The notes beneath the pieces were generated by a model. It worked only from the letters and a program-made list of their open reading frames with translations. It searched no databases and was not told where the DNA came from. Shown here in pieces: positions 35,594-45,545 of a stretch of 64,000 nt of DNA. The stretch spans positions 1,736,001 through 1,800,000 of the forward strand of contig MJGA01000005.1 in the NCBI GenBank assembly GCA_001910725.1. Reading direction: 5' to 3'. The number at the start of each line of letters is the position of its first letter. Within the stretch, counting starts at the first letter, position 1. Both the position numbers and the translations under genes were made by a program. Origin of the DNA: Phanerodontia chrysosporium (lineage: Eukaryota > Basidiomycota > Agaricomycetes > Polyporales > Phanerochaetaceae).

Positions 35594-37753
35594 AGGGCAA
35601 ACCGGTGGCCGCCGTCACAGCCGAAGATCCGGATGAGACCGTCATCGCGGCCGTGCGGGCAGACTCCCCTGCCGCGGCCTGTTCTTCAGTCCTCGAATAC
35701 CACACCGGTAGCGAGGACTCTGACGAGTACGTCGTACCACTACTCCATTCCCCCTCCAGTGGAATGCGGTCATCCTCGGTGGCCACACCACCGATACCAG
35801 TTCTTCTTCTTCTTCTCATGCTTACCCGTGTCCGGTACCGATGCTGATGGATTCGGGCTCGTCCGCAGTTCTGGTTAGACGCGACGTTGTCGAGCGCCAT
35901 GGCTTACGCATCCGCCGGCTCGACAAGCCCGTTCCTTTGAGCACGGCGTGGGGGTCTGAAGGACGTCCCGCGACGGAATGGGTCAGGCTCCGTGTCGCTT
36001 CCCCTTGTTTCTCATTCATCGCAAAGACCGTCCGTGCAATAGTAGTAGATTCCTTGTGTTCTTCCGTCATCCTTGGTCTCCCGTTTCTCGCCCATAATTC
36101 TCTTCTTATCGACGCCGGCGGCAACACCGTCATTGAGAAGCCGACCGGACGCGATATTTTGCACCTTCCTCTTCCTTCCCCAATCGCCCCTTTACTTCCT
36201 CCTAAAGTCGTTCGCGCGCAGACCGCGCTCAAACATGAGGCTGCGGAACGACGCATTCGAAACATTCACCAACGCGTTATACTTGAACTGAAAGAACTGG
36301 TCGAGTTTAATATAGATTACTTTTCTGCATTACCGCGACTACACGCCGAAGTCGTGCATCCGTTTCGCGCGGAGGAGCTACGGCTCGACGACCCATGGAC
36401 ACCGTCTACGACGGTGGACCCGTTGCTCCTACCGCGGGTGTACAGCCCGAACACCGTTATAGAGAACGGGACTGTACACCCATTTTCATCTCTTCATCCG
36501 CGCCCTGGGCCTGAGACCGTTATAAACAGAGGTCCAGCGGAAGCGGGCGGAGTAGGCACGTCGAACACCGTTGTAAAGAACGACGTAGCCTACCCGCAAT
36601 TTTGTTTTGGCCGTTTACGTCTCGAGAATATCCACCACCGTTTTGTCACCCCCCCCGATACCGACTACGACTTAGCCGAAGAAGACCGGATTGCCAACTT
36701 ACGAAGAGCTGCTGAGGAGAGGGACGAAGAAGACCGCTTGCAGACCACCATCGCCCTCGTCAAGACCACCGTTTCAGCACTCGCATGGCAAGATACTCTC
36801 GCACAAGAAGAACAGAAGATGCGTACTCGATACGAAGACTTATTCCCCGACGACATTCCTCATCTCGACCGCCTTCCGACAGATGTATACCACCGCTTTC
36901 GCCTCAAGGATCCCGACCTCATCATCGCGAAACGACAGTACGACTGCCCCAAGAAGTACCGCGAAGTCTGGCGCTCCCTTCTCGACGAACACATCGCTGT
37001 GGGACGCATGCGACCTTCATCCTCCTCCTATGCTTCCCCCGCCTTCCTCATTCCCAAAAGCGACCCAACTGCTAAGCCACGATGGGTAAACGACTACCGC
37101 GCATTGAACGACAACACCATCCCTGACCGACATCCCCTTCCCTCCGTCAACGAGATCCTCGGCGACTGCGCAAAAGGCAAGATATTCGGAAAACTCGACA
37201 TGACGAACTCCTTTTTTCAGACCCGAGTCCACCCCGACGACGTTCATTACACCGCTGTCACGACGCCATTCGGTCTGTACGAGTGGCTGGTTATGCCACA
37301 AGGCTGTCGAAACGCACCAGCAACACATCAACGTCGCATGTTCCAAGCCCTGCGACATCTCATAGGTACCGTTTGTCATGTATACCTCGATGACATCGTC
37401 ATCTGGTCTCAGACCTTAGACGAGCATCGTGCACACATCGAGCTCGTGCTCGACGCGCTCCGAGCAAACAGCCTGTATGCCTCCCGGAAAAAGACTCACC
37501 TCTTTGCTGACGAGGTTAAATTCCTCGGCCATGTCGTTTCGGCACGGGGCATAGAGGCTGACGATTCCAAGGTCGACAAGGTGCTCAGTTGGCCGATCCC
37601 AAAGAGTGCATCCGACGTTCGTGCCTTCTTGGGCCTGGTCCGCTATCTGGACAAGTTCCTGCCCAATTTGGCCGAACATACACGTTTACTTACACCACTG
37701 ACAACGAAAGACACAGACAAGTGCTGGCCCGGCTGGACTGCAGTCCACCAGGG
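35594..37753 (+). pseudogene. pol: Pol of outer element, N-terminal part (protease, RT), interrupted
   Basis: A linker frame (TEAAAQAAKARYEKSMKG) is followed, after a one-base break near 35751-35755, by the aspartic protease motif MLMDSGSSAVLV and GLPFLAHNSLL. Then comes reverse transcriptase: ASPAFLIPKSD, WVNDYRALNDNTIPDRHPLP, the catalytic HVYLDDIVIWS, and KFLGHVVSARGIEADDSKVD. The frame enters the nested element after AVHQG at 37753 and stops within its LTR at 38048. The RT as it stands lacks its connection to RNase H, so this copy cannot make a full polymerase. Confidence 0.9.
37749..37753 (+). repeat. Target-site duplication of nested element, left (CAGGG)
   Basis: caggg before the left LTR is repeated exactly at 45541-45545 after the right LTR. 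Removing the nested element and one copy restores the outer pol frame (HQG then AFDAIK). Confidence 0.95.
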
Positions 37754-38285
37754 TGTCAAGGTGCGGGTCGGAGGTGGGCCGGAGAACGGAGAACGGGGCG
37801 GAGAAAGGGTCGGAGAAGGGCGGAGGTCGGAGGTCGGATGGCAGTCGGCTTCAGCCTTAAAGGGCTGCGCCCTCGGCGGTCTGCGTTGCCTGGATTTCGG
37901 AGTCGGAGGTACGGAGAAGTGGCGGGGTTCGGGCCCACACAGAGATTGCGAGAAAGGATTAAGCAGAGTCGAGAAGGTACAGGGGGGACCTAAGTCGATA
38001 TCCGAACTGAGGATACAAGTGCTAGCGCGGGAGCTTATATACTACTGAGTCCGGAGTTCGTGGAGATGGTCGGAGATGTACAAAACATATCATACTTCCA
38101 ATCTGGGATTTGTCTCAGGAACGAAGGGGTAAAGGTTTTGCGAGATGATGAAGGCATGTGGTGAAGATAAGACCTTAGCAACCAACCGGAGTCGCAACTC
38201 CGAATGTCCGTGCTACCCCGTAGCTTCCCTCGAACTCCGGCGTTCTCCATGACCGGAGTTAGCTCGGAATTTCAGCGCCATGACA
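37754..38285 (-). repeat. Left (3') LTR of nested element
   Basis: 532 bp, apparently identical to 45009-45540. On the minus strand a TATA box (gtatataag, about 38036-38044) should drive gag-pol in the 5' copy. The first 97 bp on the plus strand hold eleven CGG triplets, seven of them CGGAG. Confidence 0.97.
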
Positions 38286-38299
38286 GTACCTCCCTCTTA
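38286..38299 (-). other. Polypurine tract of nested element
   Basis: The minus strand reads taagagggaggtac directly before the 3' LTR. This is where plus-strand DNA synthesis would be primed. Confidence 0.7.
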
Positions 38300-38491
38300 G
38301 GCCGAGACCTTCGAGGCCAAGCGAATTCGCGACATCGTACGATTTTCGTATTTTTCGTGCCCCAACGGAATGCGGCGTTCCCCAGCGGATGAAAATTGAT
38401 CGGGTATCCGGGGTTGCGGAAGGGGTGCCCGGGGTACGGATTTCGGGTATTTTAGGCTCGCGGATTCTGGCTGGGGTTCCTCAGAACCACC

Positions 38492-39659
38492 ATGTCTTCC
38501 GAAGACGAACGACTCGAGCAGGGTGAGTACCCCGGGGTTCTTTCTCCGGAGTCTGACGCTAACGGAGTTCGCAGAAATCCGGGAGGCCGAGGAGGAGGCC
38601 AAGAGGGCCCTCGAGGAGGCGGCGCGCAAACGGCGCGAGATCGAGCAGCGGCGCGAGGAGGCGAAGCGGAAGGCGGAGGAGGAGAGGCTGAAGGCGGCGG
38701 AGGAGGAGAAGCGGAAGGCGGCGGAGGCGGAGAAGCGGAAGCGGGCGGCGGAGCTGCGGAAGCAGCGGGAGGAGAAGGAGGCGAGCGGGTCCGCGTCGGC
38801 CGCGAAGAGGAAGCGGCCGGAGGTGGCGGAGGGGTCCGCGGAGGCGGAGGCCCGGAGGCACGCGGAGGCGGAGGCCGCGAAGCAGGCCCCTTGCGACTCT
38901 TGTCGCAAGTTGGGCCTGGAGTGCGAGTGGCGGGTTGGGGGGCGGGCGAAGGCCTGCCAGCCGTGTGCGGTCGCCAAGCGGCCGTGCACGAAGGGTGGCG
39001 TCTCCGTGAGCGGAGTCGCGCCGCGGAAGAAGGCCGCGGAGAAGGGGAAGGGCAAGGCCCCGGTGACGGCGGAGGAGGTCGCGGACTCTGAGGCCGGAGC
39101 GGAGTCGGAGGTGGCGACGGCCGCGGGGGCGATCGCGGAGGCCCTGGGCCTCCTGACGGAGGCGGTGGACGACCTCACGGCGGAGGTCAAGCGCCAGGGC
39201 GACAAGACCCGGCGCGAGTTCGCCAAGTTCGCCTACACCATGGGGGTGTTGGCGGACACGCTGTACGCCGGTCTCGCCGACCCGGACTTCGACGACGCCC
39301 TCGTCCGGATGCAGGGTCTGGGTCCGGCGCCGGGGCCGGAGGTGGAGGTGCCGGCGGAGCAGGTGGAGGCGGTGCGGAGGGAGCTGGGCCTGATCAAGGC
39401 GGATCAGGCGCGGTGGCCCCGTGAGGTCAAGAAGTGGGCCGTCCGCGTGGGGTCGATGAAGGCGGAGTTGGAGCGGGCGGAGGCGGAGCAGAGCGGAGAA
39501 GAAGACGGAGAAGGAGACGAAGAAGAAGAAGAAGGGGGCCCTTTGGCGGAGGCGCAGGAGACGGAGGGTGAGGAGGAGAGCTCGGAGGAGAGCTCGGAGT
39601 CGTCGTCGGAGGAGGAGGCGGAGAAAAGTCCGGCGCGGAAGAAGGCGAGGAAAGAGTAG
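38492..39659 (+). CDS. Retrotransposon-borne coiled-coil Zn2Cys6 protein (antisense to gag-pol)
   Basis: Exon 1 (38492-38522, MSSEDERLEQ) is spliced by a 52-nt GT-AG intron to exon 2 (38575-39659), giving 371 residues. Residues about 8-95 form a long charged coiled coil (repeats of EEAKRK, EKRKAAEAEKRK). Residues 117-148 are C-x2-C-x6-C-x10-C-x2-C-x6-C (CDSCRKLGLEC ... CQPCAVAKRPC), within the GAL4-type Zn2Cys6 consensus. KRKRP at about 88 and the C-terminal PARKKARKE look like nuclear localisation signals. A helical middle (FAKFAYTMGVLADTLYAGLA) and an acidic Glu/Ser tail (about 320-360) follow. The layout is that of a DNA-binding regulator with dimerisation and acidic activation regions, but none of this is proven. 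The intron and intact frame argue for a functional gene. It converges with pol. Confidence 0.85.
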
Positions 39660-39904
39660 AGGGTTTTGTTTTCTTTTTGTTTATGTTATGTTTTTCTTTT
39701 TTAATACTATGTGATGTTTTCGGGGAATTCTTGTGTGAGTGAGAGAGTGAACGGATACGGGAGACCGGAATTAGGGACAGAGTTCGGAGACGGAGAAAGC
39801 GGAGAAATCGGAGAAATCGGAGAGAGACTTTGTTTTGGGTTTTTTTTTTTTTGATGTTGGTTCAGGGCGAGAGAGAGAAAAATGGAGAGAGAAACGGAAG
39901 GGTA
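39660..39904. other. Convergent 3' region inside nested element
   Basis: AT-rich, T-rich stretch (ttttgttttctttttgtttatg, then a long T run near 39840) between the end of the antisense gene and the end of pol. It probably carries the 3' UTR and polyadenylation signal of the antisense gene. Confidence 0.5.
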
Positions 39905-42900
39905 TCATCGGGGTACGGAGTCCGAGAGTGGACCGGGTTTTTCGGGGTACCGGAGATGGAAGTCCGCAATGTGTTCCTGAGCATGCTCTAGCTCGCTTGC
40001 CGGAATCCATTCGAACTCTTCGTCGGTGTTTTCATATCCTAGCCAGCGGACCTTGTAGAGGAGGGGGCATCTCCGACGTTTGTCGAACTTGGAGTCTACG
40101 ATCTCGGAGATTTCGTATTCGAGGTCTCCGTTGATTTCGACCGGAGGTGGCGGAGATGTAGTCCGACCTGGAATAGAACTAGAAAGGTGAGGTTCTAACA
40201 TGGATATGTGGTACACGGGGTGTACGGTGCGGAATTCGCGGGGTAGCTGCAGTGTGTAGGACTGCGGGCCAACCTTTGCTATGACCTTGTAAGGGCCAAG
40301 CATTTTCTCCGCAAGCTTCGGAGATGGACGGGTAGTCCGGAAGTGCTTAGCCTTGACGAAGACCATGTCTCCGACCTGAAGGTCAGGCGGAGGTGATCTC
40401 CGGGCATCGGCAGGTCCTTGGTAGCGCTTCTGAGCTTCCGCGATCTGTGTCCGGAGCTCCGACTGGAGCTCGTGGAGATCGACAGCGAAGTCGCGAGCGC
40501 GGGCGGACGCGATGTCACGCTCGGGGTGCACTGTGAGATTCGGGTGATAACCCTTGTTAGCGAAGAACGGAGAAATGCCCGTTGTTGCGCTCGGGGCATT
40601 GTTGTACGCAAACTCCGCGAGCGGAAGTAACTCCGACCAGTTGTCCTGCTGGTAGTTGCAGTACATCCGGAGATACTGCTCAAGAGTCTGGTTAGTACGC
40701 TCTGTCTGCCCATCTGCCTCGGGGTGATACCCGGAGGTGTAGTGGAGCTCGATGTCCAGAGCCAGTGCCAGAGAGCGGAAAAACTGAGAGACAAATTCGG
40801 AACCTCGGTCGGAGGTGACGTGCGAGGGAACTCCGTGCTTGGAGAAAACGTGGAGGATGAACAACTTAGCTAGTCCCGGAGCATCAATCTCGTCGTGGGT
40901 GGGGATGAAGATTGCCTGCTTTGTGAGACGATCCACCACCACAAGGATAGCGGAGAATCCGAAGGACTTCGGAAGGTGCTCGATGAAGTCCATGGAGATG
41001 GAGTTCCATGGCTTCTCCGGGATCGGAAGTTGTTGCAGAGTTCCGTATGGCTTGTGCCGGGTCGCCTTGGATCTCCTGCAAGTCGTGCAAGACTGGCAGT
41101 AGTCCTTGACAAACCCACGAACACCGGGCCACGTATACTCGCGTCGGAGGAGCTCGAGAGTCTTGTTAAAGCCATAGTGACCCGCGAGGGGGTGATCGTG
41201 CTTATAACGGAGAACTCGGAGCCGGAGTTCGGGAATGTCGGGGACGTAGATGCGATTATCGAGAAGAAGTAAACCTGTATTATCAGCGGACCAGCGCGGA
41301 GGAAGCGGAGATTGGGAAAGGATAGAAGAAGCAAGGGAATCCGTAGCCAAAGCCTTACGAATATCGTCGTGCAGTGTTTCCACGTCCATAGTGACCACAG
41401 CCCGGAGAACCGGAGCTGCAAGGATGGTCGCTCGGAGGGATGCAGCGAGATGCTCGGAGGTGAAGATCGGCTTATAGTTGTGCGGATTGACGTTGGCGTA
41501 GCCGTTACCTCCCTCTTTAAGGTAGACGTCCCATCGTCGAGTGAGCGCGTCGGGCTTGGTGCCCAGGCGGCCGGGACGGAAGCGGATGACCATGTTGAAG
41601 GAGTTCAGAAACTCCGACCACCGGGCTTGTCTCCGGGTCAGGAGTTTCGTCGTGGAGAAATACTCCAGGTTCTTGTGGTCGGTGATGACGTCTATGGGGG
41701 TAGAGGAGCCTTCGAGGTAGTGCCGCCAGATGCGGAATGCCTCGAAGATGGCTAGCAACTCCTTGTCGTGAACGTCGTAGTTCAACTCCGGAGCGGAGAA
41801 CGTCCGGGAGTGGAACGCAAGCGGATGAACGCCGTCGTCCGTGACCATGGATAGGATGGCCGCTAGTGCATAGTCGGACGCATCGGTCTCCACAATCAAC
41901 GGAGCTCCGGGCTTCCATTGCGCCAGTGTCGGAGCGGACGTGAAAGCCTTTTTCAAGGTATCGAACGCCTCCTGACACTGCGGAGTCCACCTCCACGGAG
42001 TATTCTTCCGGGTGAGACGGGTTAGCGGAACAACGATATCGGAATAGAAAGGAATGAAGCGACGATAGAAATTTGCAAACCCTAGGAAGGACTGGATGTC
42101 CTTGACCTTCCGCGGAGTAGGCCAGTCAAGAATAATCTTGACCTTGTCCTCGGACATCGAAAGTCCGGAGGGGGACAAGATGTATCCGAGGTACTCCACC
42201 GAGTCAGTGTGGAACTGACACTTTGGAGCCTTGGCGTAGAGGCCATGCTCGCGGAGTCTGCGGAGAACTTCGCGGACGTGTTTCCGGTGCTCCTCCGGAG
42301 AATCGGAGTAGATGAGGATATCGTCGAGGTAGACGATAACACATTCATCGAGCAGGTCGCGGAAAACGTCGTTCATGAATCTCTGGAAAGCAGCAGGAGC
42401 ATTAGTAAGACCCTCAGGAATAACCAACCACTCGAAAGAGCCGTAGCGCGTGCGGAATGTGGTTTTCCACTCGTCGCCCTCCGCGATGCGGACCAGATGG
42501 TACGCATGGCGGAGATCTATCTTGGTGTAGATACGGGCTTTCCCCGGAGCGTTCAGGAGATCGGAGATGAGCGGGAGGGGGTAGTGATCTTTCTTGGTGA
42601 TGCGATTCAGTGCGCGGAAATCCACACAGAGGCGTAAACTCCCGTCCTTCTTCTTGACGAAGAGGATCGGAGCTCCGTGCGGAGAGGCGGACTGGCGGAT
42701 GAATCCTGCGGAGAGATTCTTGTCGATGAACTCGCGGAGAGCCTGGAGTTCAGCCGGAGATAGGGAGTAGAGACGCCCCGGAGTTAGGGGCTTTTCATCT
42801 TCCAACTCGATCTTGAGGTCGTAAGGACGGTGAGGGGGTAGAGTGTAGGCACGTTCCTCGCTGAAGACGTCGGCGAAGTCGTGATACTCTGGGGGAACAT

Positions 42901-43596
42901 TGGATAGGTCGAGCGGAGGTGTCGGAGCGGGAGTAGCGGAGTCGGAGACGGCGCGCAGACGGAAGTGGAATACTTCGGAGCCGGGCAACTGCGAGGCTCG
43001 CGCGAATGCGGCTGCTCCGATGAGGGAAACAAGAGGAGCGGAGCGGAGTTCAGGAGAAGTGGGATCGGAAGACTCGTCGGAAGTGGGGGTTTTCTCCGGA
43101 GATGTGGCCTTATCAGCCGGAGACGGGGGTACGGGAGAGACTGCAGGCGGAAAGGTGAGGGTACGGGCTGCCCAGTCAATCGACGGATTGAAGGCGGATA
43201 GCCAGTTGAGACCTAAGACTGCAGTCGACGGAGAGTCGAGTTTAGTGACGTAGAAAGACAAATCCAGGGTGTTCCCGGTCGGGAAAGTGACCGGAAGATC
43301 AACGGAGAAGGAGATGGTCCCTGCAAGAGATCCATCGAAAAGACGGAGCGGAAGCGGAGGAACGGACTTGAGCCGGAGATGGTGCCGTTTGGCAAAATCG
43401 AAATCAATGAAACAATGTGAGGAGCCACTGTCTAGCAGCGCAAGAAGAGACAGATCGGGGGGTGCGGTTAGCGGAACATAGAAGGAATGCGACGGAGAAA
43501 GAGCGGACGCGTTGAGACGGAGCTCCTCGGATGCACGGGAAGATTCAACGCAACTCTCGGCCCGTGCGGAGCCACGAGAGTTGCTCAGGCTTTTGA
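39905..43596 (-). CDS. pol: Pol polyprotein of nested element
   Basis: The pol frame overlaps the end of gag and continues past its stop in the -1 frame. The aspartic protease has LLDSGSSHCFIDFDFAKRHH near 43432. From 43261 on: reverse transcriptase (LRLCVDFRALNRITKKDHYP, VIVYLDDILIYS), RNase H (PLIVETDASDYALAAIL), integrase with its HHCC finger (HPLAGHYGFNKTLELLRREY, CQSCTTC) and DDE core (ISMDFIEHLP, SDRGSEFVSQF, YHPEADGQTERTNQ), and a C-terminal chromodomain (YEISEIVDSKFDKRRR, YKVRWLGYENTDEEFEWIP). All catalytic residues I can check are present and the frame is unbroken, so this copy could be active. Confidence 0.93.
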
Positions 43597-44979
43597 CTCC
43601 GAGCTCTGCGGAGTAGCGGAGCTCGTGGTCGTAGCCGAGCGGGCCTTAGCCTGAGAGGCCGTAGAGGCGGGGTTGGTACAGTCCCGGGCCTTGTGGCCGG
43701 GCTTTGCGCAGAACATGCACAAGTTGTTTTCGAAACGGCGTTTACGCTCCTCTGGCGTTAGCTTACCGTTCTTGTCCAAACCCATTGCCTTTGCCCTGTC
43801 AGCGGTGGAGTTGTTGCCGCCGCTGTTGTTTCCGGGTCGCGGCGTGGAGTTCGCCCTTGGGTTCGGAGTGTCATTCCTGCCCCCGGAGTTCGAACCCTTT
43901 GCCTGGTTGTTGTTGCTGCTGGACTTAGCAGCCTGGTTGCCGTTGCCGCTGCTCGACGCATTGTTAGAACTGCCTCCGGAGTTGTTACTCCGAGAGCCGG
44001 AGTTCTGCGACGAGCTGGCTTTTGGCTGAGATCCCCGTTCGCGGCGGATCTCTTCCTGGCGCTCCCAAAATCGCCGGTCGTAGAGCTGGATCATTCTCCG
44101 CATTCCGGCCAGCGTTTTAGGCTTGCCGGACGGGGACTCGGAGATCTTGTCCTTGAGTCGGGCTGGAAGGCCCTTGTAGAGCAAGAAGCACAAGGCCGGC
44201 TCGCTCCACTGGACTCGGGATGCTAACCTGTTGAACTCAGCAAGGTATTTTGCGCACGGCTTATCGTCGCGCATGGTTAGCGTCTGGAGTTTGGACTCCG
44301 CGTCGCCCTCCGGGTCAAAGACTCCGAAGTTTGACTGGAGTTCCTCCACGAAGATGTCCCAGTCGTCAATCCATTCCGGATCTTCGCCCCTCATGATGGC
44401 TGGTTCGAACCAGTCCAACGCAGTACCCTTGAGGTACGAGAGAGCGAAGCTGACCTTGTCCTGACCCCGGGAGAAACTCCGGGTATCAGTCCGGAAGGCC
44501 AGTTGACACTGGAGCAGGAAGGTGTTGAGCTTCTGTGGGTCGGAGCCATCGAACGGGTCGGGCTTCCGGACCTTCACAGAGCGGGGCGGAGGAGAGGAGG
44601 ACGTCTTACGAGTTAATCGTTCCAGTACCTCCGCTAACCGGACTATGTCCGATGGCGGAGCTTCCTCGTTCCGTGGCTCCGAACGTCGTGAGCCGGAACG
44701 GGACTGGGAGCCCTCTCTACTCCGGTCGGAATCCTGGAACGGGTTGTTCGGGGATTCGCGAGGCATGTGGAATTCCGGGACCGGAGGTTCCTCAGAGGCC
44801 CGGTTTTCCGGCTGCGGCTCTGCAGCCTGGGGTTCCTCGTCTGGACCTAGTTCTTCGAACCGGTCCTCGTCCGGAGTCGTGTGTCGTCGCGGCACGGGTC
44901 GTTGCGACGTGGATCGTTGCGACGTGGATCGTCGCGGCCGGACGTTGATGTGTCCGTACGCCTGCTGGAAGGCGCTCAT
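43585..44979 (-). CDS. gag: Gag of nested element
   Basis: 464 residues from MSAFQQAYGHINVRPRRS. An acidic/Pro-rich N-terminus is followed by the capsid-like core (KVRKPDPFDGSDPQKLNTFL, GTALDWFEPAIMRGEDPEWI, LLYKGLPARLKDKI), an Asn/Ser-rich linker and the zinc knuckle CMFCAKPGHKARDC (C-x2-C-x4-H-x4-C). The frame ends TCA AAA GCC TGA. The A-AAA string at 43591-43594 allows a simple -1 slip into the pol frame. Confidence 0.92.
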   Translation of the reverse strand: MSAFQQAYGHINVRPRRSTSQRSTSQRPVPRRHTTPDEDRFEELGPDEEPQAAEPQPENRASEEPPVPEFHMPRESPNNPFQDSDRSREGSQSRSGSRRSEPRNEEAPPSDIVRLAEVLERLTRKTSSSPPPRSVKVRKPDPFDGSDPQKLNTFLLQCQLAFRTDTRSFSRGQDKVSFALSYLKGTALDWFEPAIMRGEDPEWIDDWDIFVEELQSNFGVFDPEGDAESKLQTLTMRDDKPCAKYLAEFNRLASRVQWSEPALCFLLYKGLPARLKDKISESPSGKPKTLAGMRRMIQLYDRRFWERQEEIRRERGSQPKASSSQNSGSRSNNSGGSSNNASSSGNGNQAAKSSSNNNQAKGSNSGGRNDTPNPRANSTPRPGNNSGGNNSTADRAKAMGLDKNGKLTPEERKRRFENNLCMFCAKPGHKARDCTNPASTASQAKARSATTTSSATPQSSESKA

Positions 44980-45008
44980 GCAGTGCCGAGTGTGGAGTTC
45001 GGATATAC

Positions 45009-45540
45009 TGTCAAGGTGCGGGTCGGAGGTGGGCCGGAGAACGGAGAACGGGGCGGAGAAAGGGTCGGAGAAGGGCGGAGGTCGGAGGTCGGATGGCAGT
45101 CGGCTTCAGCCTTAAAGGGCTGCGCCCTCGGCGGTCTGCGTTGCCTGGATTTCGGAGTCGGAGGTACGGAGAAGTGGCGGGGTTCGGGCCCACACAGAGA
45201 TTGCGAGAAAGGATTAAGCAGAGTCGAGAAGGTACAGGGGGGACCTAAGTCGATATCCGAACTGAGGATACAAGTGCTAGCGCGGGAGCTTATATACTAC
45301 TGAGTCCGGAGTTCGTGGAGATGGTCGGAGATGTACAAAACATATCATACTTCCAATCTGGGATTTGTCTCAGGAACGAAGGGGTAAAGGTTTTGCGAGA
45401 TGATGAAGGCATGTGGTGAAGATAAGACCTTAGCAACCAACCGGAGTCGCAACTCCGAATGTCCGTGCTACCCCGTAGCTTCCCTCGAACTCCGGCGTTC
45501 TCCATGACCGGAGTTAGCTCGGAATTTCAGCGCCATGACA
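45009..45540 (-). repeat. Right (5') LTR of nested element
   Basis: 532 bp, apparently identical to 37754-38285. It lies directly upstream of gag on the minus strand. The 29 bp between LTR and gag ATG do not begin with TGG, so a conventional tRNA primer site is not obvious. Confidence 0.97.
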
Positions 45541-45545
45541 CAGGG
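45541..45545 (+). repeat. Target-site duplication of nested element, right (CAGGG)
   Basis: Exact copy of 37749-37753. Confidence 0.95.

Larger units (their letters stand above)
37754..45540 (-). mobile_element. Nested Ty3/gypsy chromovirus with an extra antisense gene
   Basis: 7,787 bp bounded by 532-bp LTRs that look identical by eye (TGTCA...TGACA, a perfect 5-bp terminal inverted repeat) and TSD CAGGG. Gag and pol run on the minus strand with intact frames, joined by a probable -1 shift. Pol ends in a chromodomain. Between the end of pol and the left LTR is a plus-strand spliced gene for a coiled-coil Zn2Cys6 protein. The polypurine tract (minus strand aagagggaggta) abuts the left LTR at 38286. 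The whole element is unusually rich in CGGAG/CTCCG compared with the outer element. Apparently identical LTRs, open frames and perfect TSD suggest recent, possibly active, transposition. Confidence 0.96.

Noticed and set aside
44395..44415. Second gttcgaacc string
   Set aside because: It is part of the gag coding sequence of the nested element with no tRNA fold.
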